A program made the position numbers and the translations under genes. From Pelosinus fermentans DSM 17108 (GTDB lineage: Bacteria > Bacillota > Negativicutes > DSM-13327): DNA of 64,000 nt. The DNA lies in contig NZ_AKVN02000001.1 in the NCBI RefSeq assembly GCF_000271485.2, positions 1-64,000 of the forward strand, written 5' to 3'. Of the stretch, positions 59,658 through 64,000 are shown piece by piece. The first letter of the stretch is position 1, and each line of letters starts with the position of its first letter. A model generated the notes under the pieces. That model was not told the DNA's origin. It worked only from the letters and a program-made list of their open reading frames with translations, and did no database searches.

Positions 59658-60884
59658 TCATGCAAGCTTTTCACTATTTTCATTTTTTTTCAAATTCCCC
59701 TGTTTATTTCTAATGAGATGATATCCATATATTACCGCAAACGCTACTAAGAATATAATAGAGATTCGATACATAACAGCATAATTCGTATGGGTGGCAA
59801 TCAGACCTAATACTACGGCGCCAACTGAATATCCCAAATCCAAAGAAGATAAAAATGTGCCGTTGGCAGCCCCTTTACGTTCCCCAGGTGACCGCGCAAT
59901 CGCCCAGGCTTGCAGCGAAGGATGAGCCGCCCCATATCCTAACCCATAGAATAGCGAGGATGCAATCAACATATAAGTCGTAGTTGAATAAGACAACATC
60001 AAGAGGCCAGCAATCATAAGCGCTATTCCTGGCACAATTACGAAGGCATGTCCCTTTCGGTCAAATAATTTCCCGGCAAATGGGCGGCTGATTAAAATCA
60101 TTAAAACATGTCCAACAAAATAGATTCCGACATTCTCAATACCGGTTTCCTGACCAAACAGCATAATGAAGCTCATAATTCCACCAAAGGTTATTGAATG
60201 CAAGAAACATAAAGAAGCAGGCAGCAATGCACTTTTCTCAAATAAATCACTCCACAGGATTCCTTTTTTAACACGTTTAGGTTTAAGATGTTTTTTTGCA
60301 GACTCCATTGATATACCTAGCGTTAATAACATTCCACCACCAACTAAAATGGTAGAGATCAGTAAAATAACTTCAAAATTATAACGCTTCATCGCCTCTA
60401 TTCCAAGCACCGTTGCAAAAGATGTCCCTAAAATAATCGATAAAGCAAAATATCCTGTGCCTTCTCCCCGCTGCTTAGGAGATACAATATCCGACATAAT
60501 CGTTGCCAGCACTGTTGATGTCATCCCCCAACCGATTCCTTGACAAAATCGTAACACCAGTATGATGCCAATTCCTGAAGCTACAAAATAAGAGCAGTTA
60601 AAGGCAATAAGGATGCACATGCCAATGATCAGCAGTGGTTTTCGTCCAAATGTATCTGCTGCTGTACCGCTAATAGAACGAACAATTAGAGCAGATATCG
60701 ATATCACGGCAAAAGGCAGACTAGCTTCCAAATCATTTCCGCCGATTTGTTTAATATATAACGGAAAGGTTGGAATTAGCATTAAAATGCCTTGATAAAT
60801 AAAGAAGTTTCCAAATAGGAGCAGCAGAAAGCTTCTAGACCATAGTGTTGTAGTACTATGACTTTCGACTTTTTTTATTTCCAT
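59658..60884 (-). CDS. MFS drug-efflux-type transporter
   Basis: 408 residues from ATG 60884 (GGAGG 6 nt upstream). Twelve membrane segments. The motif RSISGTAADTFGRKPLLIIG (loop 2-3) and RFCQGIGWGMTSTVLATIMSDIVSPKQRGEG are typical of the DHA-type MFS exporters, and RPFAGKLFDRKGHAFVIVPG repeats the loop motif in the second half. It is the second gene of a marR-MFS pair (61-nt gap), so it probably exports a compound that relieves MarR repression. Confidence 0.88.
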   Translation of the reverse strand: MEIKKVESHSTTTLWSRSFLLLLFGNFFIYQGILMLIPTFPLYIKQIGGNDLEASLPFAVISISALIVRSISGTAADTFGRKPLLIIGMCILIAFNCSYFVASGIGIILVLRFCQGIGWGMTSTVLATIMSDIVSPKQRGEGTGYFALSIILGTSFATVLGIEAMKRYNFEVILLISTILVGGGMLLTLGISMESAKKHLKPKRVKKGILWSDLFEKSALLPASLCFLHSITFGGIMSFIMLFGQETGIENVGIYFVGHVLMILISRPFAGKLFDRKGHAFVIVPGIALMIAGLLMLSYSTTTYMLIASSLFYGLGYGAAHPSLQAWAIARSPGERKGAANGTFLSSLDLGYSVGAVVLGLIATHTNYAVMYRISIIFLVAFAVIYGYHLIRNKQGNLKKNENSEKLA

Positions 60885-60945
60885 AGTACGCCTCCATAAC
60901 AATTGTGTTTTTCCTTGGTGAAACCTTTGGATTCACAGTGTATTT

Positions 60946-61374
60946 TTATTTTTCATATTGTTGTGCATTTTGAAAAATAGTCTTTAGCAGCATTGTTAAT
61001 TCTTTCTGCTTTTCCTCTGATAGATTATTTAAAATGGCATTTCTATGATGCCCTACGATTTCTTTCCAAATAAAGCATTGATCCACTGCTTCCTGACTTA
61101 ACGTAACCTTCTTTTCCCTTTTATCAGCGCCTGGTATCCTCATGATTAGTCCTTTTTGCTCTAATCGGACTAAACTTTTAGATACTGCAGGCGGTTCAAT
61201 ATTTAAGTAGCTTGCTAACGCTCCCTGGGTCATTGATCCCTTTTCCTTTAGCGTTGTAATAATCGACCATTCAGAGCCATAGATCCCGTGAGGCTCTAAT
61301 TTTTTATTTAGACCCTTGGTAATAATACGAACCGTTTGAAAGAGTTGATGTAATAGTATTTCAGAGTTTTCCAT
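60946..61374 (-). CDS. MarR family transcriptional regulator
   Basis: 142 residues from ATG 61374 (AGGAGG upstream). Winged helix: GSEWSIITTLKEKGSMTQGALASYLNIEPPAVSKSLVRLEQKGLIMRIPGADKREKKVTLS (split in text; residues ~34-95), with the D-x-R wing motif. It heads a two-gene unit with the MFS exporter. A perfect palindrome directly upstream is its probable operator. Confidence 0.93.
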   Translation of the reverse strand: MENSEILLHQLFQTVRIITKGLNKKLEPHGIYGSEWSIITTLKEKGSMTQGALASYLNIEPPAVSKSLVRLEQKGLIMRIPGADKREKKVTLSQEAVDQCFIWKEIVGHHRNAILNNLSEEKQKELTMLLKTIFQNAQQYEK

Positions 61375-61396
61375 CTGTTTCACCCTCCTTAACACA

Positions 61397-61420
61397 AAAT
61401 AGTTAACTAGTTAACTATTT
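61397..61420. promoter_or_regulatory. 24-bp perfect palindrome, MarR operator
   Basis: The half-site AAATAGTTAACT (61397-61408) is followed by its exact complement to 61420. It starts 22 bp before the marR start codon and covers the expected transcription start region. Size and symmetry fit MarR dimers. Confidence 0.85.
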
Positions 61421-61603
61421 TTCAATTATATAGTTCTCCAATTCATTTGTCAATGAATCCAGGATGAAAGACTAGCGTTTTATTTATCCTTGCCACTGGT
61501 TTTAGTGACCAAAGTCATTTTACAAATCGGTTCTAACAATATCTAGGAGTTACATCTGGAAAGTACGCTAAAGGGCTGCAGAAATAATTGAAATATTATA
61601 AGA

Positions 61604-61651
61604 AAAGAAGCAGGAAAGGAGGGATACTTAGTCCTCACTTCCTGCTTCTTT
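61604..61651 (-). terminator. terminator of the panE-like gene
   Basis: AAAGAAGCAGGAA (61604-61616) pairs exactly with TTCCTGCTTCTTT (61639-61651). The right arm includes the stop codon region of the gene. The loop has a further AGGA/TCCT pair. Confidence 0.8.
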
Positions 61652-62573
61652 ATCCCTGTATTTTGCTTTTGAGTGCTTCATATGCTTTGCAGCTCACAGG
61701 AACCTTTACGCCGCATACCGCTGCAAGGCGACATATTTCTCCACCAAACATTTCAATTTCACTGGCAACGCCTGCTTGAATATCTCGCTTAAGAGAGCTA
61801 GTGCCTTCATCTTTCATTGCCCACATAATTTTCATACTGCGTTCAACGATGTCTTCCGGTTGAGAGATTCCAAGCGCTTTAGCAACCTTGGCTGTTTCCT
61901 CGGCTAAAGCTCGTACCATTTGAACTTTCTCAGAGTCAGCACGCAACTCCCCAGCATTGATTCCATAAAGTGCCGTCACGACAGAAAAAGCGCAATTAAA
62001 ATTATACTTTGCCCAAATAGCAGCCTCAGCATTACGACTCACTGCACATTCTATACCACTTTGCTGCAAAATTTTTACCAATTGGTGAAGATTTGTTTCA
62101 GCTCTTGGGTCTAAGTTTCCACTTCCAACAATGATCTTATTATATTTGTCCTTTTGCTCAATGATTCCCGGAGCAACCGCTTCTGACGTCACGTAAATAC
62201 AACCATCTAAAACAATACCCTTGCCGAGTAAAGCCTTAAGTTTACTACTGCTGCCCACACCATTAAGTAACGGTATAACCAACGTATTATCTCCAACCAC
62301 AGGCATAACGGACTGATAAGCCGTTTCAATGGAATAGCCTTTTACACAAACAAATACTGCGTCAACAATGCCAATCTCAGATCCATCTTGCGTTACCATT
62401 CGAGGCTGTACAACAAAAGAACCATGTATATCACTATGCACCTGCAATCCTTTCGTACGTATCCTTTCCAGTGTTGCACCCCGTGCAATATAAGATACAT
62501 CTTCTCCTGCTTTTGCCAACAGCCCGCCGATATATCCGCCGATTCCTCCTATGCCAATCACTGCTAATTTCAC
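61650..62573 (-). CDS. ketopantoate reductase family protein (PanE/ApbA)
   Basis: 307 residues. GTG 62573 (VKLAVIGIGGIGGYIGG) is 9 nt after GGAG; ATG 62582 would be too close. The NADPH motif GIGGIGGYIGGLLAKAG is at residues ~7-23, the active-site Lys lies in WAKYNFNCAFSVVTALYG (~180) and the conserved EI lies near 255. PanE reduces ketopantoate in CoA synthesis, but many paralogues act on other 2-oxo acids. It follows the EamA exporter by 27 nt in the same transcript, with no pan genes nearby. Confidence 0.85.
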   Translation of the reverse strand: MKLAVIGIGGIGGYIGGLLAKAGEDVSYIARGATLERIRTKGLQVHSDIHGSFVVQPRMVTQDGSEIGIVDAVFVCVKGYSIETAYQSVMPVVGDNTLVIPLLNGVGSSSKLKALLGKGIVLDGCIYVTSEAVAPGIIEQKDKYNKIIVGSGNLDPRAETNLHQLVKILQQSGIECAVSRNAEAAIWAKYNFNCAFSVVTALYGINAGELRADSEKVQMVRALAEETAKVAKALGISQPEDIVERSMKIMWAMKDEGTSSLKRDIQAGVASEIEMFGGEICRLAAVCGVKVPVSCKAYEALKSKIQG

Positions 62574-62600
62574 TTCCAACATCTCCTTTTAAAAATCATA

Positions 62601-63551
62601 CTAGGAATTCCCACAAGCAACATTTTTAATCGGTGAAGCCGTGCAATTGATTATGATAATACTAATCAAAATCATGACCCCACCTATAATCTGGGCAGGA
62701 AAAATAGTTTCTGCTAAGAAAAAATGACCGCTAAGTACACCAATAATAGATATCAGGCTTAAATAAAGTGTTGTGATCGTAACATCAAGTTTACTTAATG
62801 CATAGATATATAAAAAATAGCCGAGAGCAGAGCAGCAAATCCCAAGGTATAAAATATTTCCCAGGGCATTCCATGAAAATAAATGCCATTGATGATATTC
62901 AAGCAAGGAAAGAGGAATTAAAAACAGGGTCCCAAATAAAGTTTGATAGGTAGTCAAAAATAAACCAGAGTACTTACCATTTAGTGATTTATTAAGCAGT
63001 GTATACAAGGACCAGGAAATCATAGCCCCAACAATACAGAGATTTCCAATAAAAGTCTGAGAAGAAAAGTCTAGTTGACCATTGGCTGTAATTGCCAAAT
63101 ACGCTCCAGCCATCGCACCGATAATTCCCATGGATTGGATCAGCGGCAATTTAGTCTTAAATACAAGCACATCCAATGCAATCGTAAGAATTGGAAGGAT
63201 CGCCGTAATCAGGGCAGCGCTTGACGCTGTGGTGAGACTAATTCCCGTATTCTCAAGATAGAAATATAGAGTTATGCCGAAGAACCCTGCAATAGTCATT
63301 TTCCCCCAATCACAGCGTTGTAGCTTGGCAGCTGGTTCTTTCTTCTTTGTGATTGAGAATAAAATTGTGCTGGCAATCAAGAAACGTAACAAGGCCAATG
63401 TAATCGGAGGTACTTCGCTGACTGCGGTTTTGATACTGATAAATGACATCCCCCACAGGGTGACTGTGACAAGCATCGCCAGATTGGCAAGAACTTTATC
63501 AGCCATAAGAAATTTCATATTGTTTTTAATTTTTTCTAAGAATAATTGCAT
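62601..63551 (-). CDS. EamA-family (DMT) transporter
   Basis: 316 residues from ATG 63551 (GGAGG 12 nt upstream, slightly long spacing); a 45-codon extension upstream reads as non-coding. Ten membrane helices in two EamA repeats: TLWGMSFISIKTAVSEVPP (~32) and SWSLYTLLNKSLNGKYSGL (~185). DMT exporters remove amino acids and other metabolites; the substrate is unknown. It is the first gene of a transcript with the PanE-like reductase. Confidence 0.85.
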   Translation of the reverse strand: MQLFLEKIKNNMKFLMADKVLANLAMLVTVTLWGMSFISIKTAVSEVPPITLALLRFLIASTILFSITKKKEPAAKLQRCDWGKMTIAGFFGITLYFYLENTGISLTTASSAALITAILPILTIALDVLVFKTKLPLIQSMGIIGAMAGAYLAITANGQLDFSSQTFIGNLCIVGAMISWSLYTLLNKSLNGKYSGLFLTTYQTLFGTLFLIPLSLLEYHQWHLFSWNALGNILYLGICCSALGYFLYIYALSKLDVTITTLYLSLISIIGVLSGHFFLAETIFPAQIIGGVMILISIIIINCTASPIKNVACGNS

Positions 63552-63791
63552 TGATTTGTTATTCCTCCAAAGCGTGAAATTACTTCTCCAAAAGAAGCTA
63601 TATAGATGAGATAAATGATCATAATCACTCTTAAAGTCACTGATAGACTTATGTACTAGCATATTAAAACGAATTGCCCTTGTCAATAAAAGAGGTTGCT
63701 ATTATCAACTATTTTCATACTGCATTTCCGATACGATAAAAAACTCCCACACTATTAAAACATAACACCATCGCGATTATAAAAATAAAAA

Positions 63792-63818
63792 AACCACCTA
63801 CCCGGAAGATAGACGGTT
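63792..63818 (-). terminator. terminator of the zinc-ribbon microprotein gene
   Basis: On the minus strand AACCGTCTA pairs with TAGGTGGTT (with G-U pairs) around a 9-nt loop, and TTTTTTTATTTTT follows directly. Confidence 0.75.
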
Positions 63819-63821
63819 CTT

Positions 63822-63929
63822 TTACTTATTGGATATTTGCACTTTGACTTTTTTGCCGCAATTAGGGCATTTCCCCCTGCCTTGAGGACTAAGAATAACG
63901 CTGCATCCGCATTGGGTATGAACCAACAA
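63822..63929 (-). CDS. 35-aa zinc-ribbon microprotein
   Basis: TTG 63929 follows GGAGG by 8 nt, and the frame ends TAA 63822 next to a terminator. The product starts MLVHTQCGCSVILSPQGRGK and continues CPNCGKKVKV; the CxC...CPNC pattern is a zinc-ribbon knuckle as in rubredoxin-like or transcription-factor ribbons. Such tiny zinc proteins are common in Firmicutes and usually missed by gene callers. The function is unknown. RBS and terminator support expression. The window continues for 70 bp beyond it with nothing further recognised. Confidence 0.7.
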   Translation of the reverse strand: MLVHTQCGCSVILSPQGRGKCPNCGKKVKVQISNK

Positions 63930-64000
63930 GTTCAACACCTCCTTATTTGGAGATTACTAAATAGCATCTGCTATTGGATTTATTATACTACACAATCATC

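Overview
The window looks like a chromosomal piece of an anaerobic, endospore-forming Firmicute with an outer membrane (class Negativicutes, closest in style to Pelosinus or Sporomusa). This is inferred from the mix of genes: a cotJABC spore-coat operon sits beside a signal-peptide beta-barrel protein ending in Phe, and an aas-lplT lysophospholipid-recycling pair of the Gram-negative type is present. DNA is AT-rich, RBSs are strong GGAGG types with frequent GTG/TTG starts, and several sigma-54 regulators are present. No tRNA, rRNA, CRISPR array, transposase or prophage gene was seen.

Layout. 1-11 kb: start of a TyrR-type regulator (cut by the window edge), a NamZ-type muramidase, an odd soluble Rossmann/chemoreceptor hybrid, a porin-like protein, a small secreted Arg/Glu-rich protein, cotJABC, a PspC protein, an FtsW/RodA/SpoVE protein, a beta-propeller, a DUF2935 protein and a secreted FG-GAP-like protein. 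11-22 kb: trmB behind a degenerate AcoR-like regulator lacking GAFTGA, an H-NOX chemoreceptor with a complete O2-type haem pocket, a small sirohaem/Fe-S reductase with a CRP/FNR operator, a candidate ncRNA, an HD-GYP protein, an orphan citXG fusion, a NERD protein and an alpha/beta hydrolase. 22-30 kb: dapB, tiny genes, a TetR-aas-lplT operon with a consensus promoter and palindromic operator, a DUF2238 membrane protein and a DUF362 ferredoxin protein.

30-39 kb is a carbohydrate-catabolic island: PdxA-type dehydrogenase, zinc alcohol dehydrogenase, split transketolase and TIM-barrel isomerase in one operon, with a PrpR-type sigma-54 activator and a sugar-acid MFS carrier. Both the operon and the carrier have a -24/-12 promoter. 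40-48 kb holds a GDSL hydrolase and a six-gene unit (ABC importer with lipoprotein receptor, YesMN-type two-component system, HAD phosphatase) that looks like an organophosphate uptake system. 48-50 kb is a divergent MocR/PNPOx-like pair. 50-58 kb is an ethanolamine operon (eutW-eutV-permease-eutA-eutB-eutC), with terminator-overlapping hexaloop hairpins expected for ANTAR antitermination in the leaders of eutW and the permease. 58-64 kb has a second Arg/Glu-rich secreted protein behind a perfect sigma-54 promoter, a small membrane protein, marR-MFS, an EamA exporter with a PanE-like reductase, and a zinc-ribbon microprotein.

Intergenic regions carry several repeat families: four long imperfect palindromes of the CACAAAG/CACGAAG type, one GCAATCTC-type palindrome, and one 200-bp nested palindrome with 35-bp terminal inverted repeats directly after lplT.
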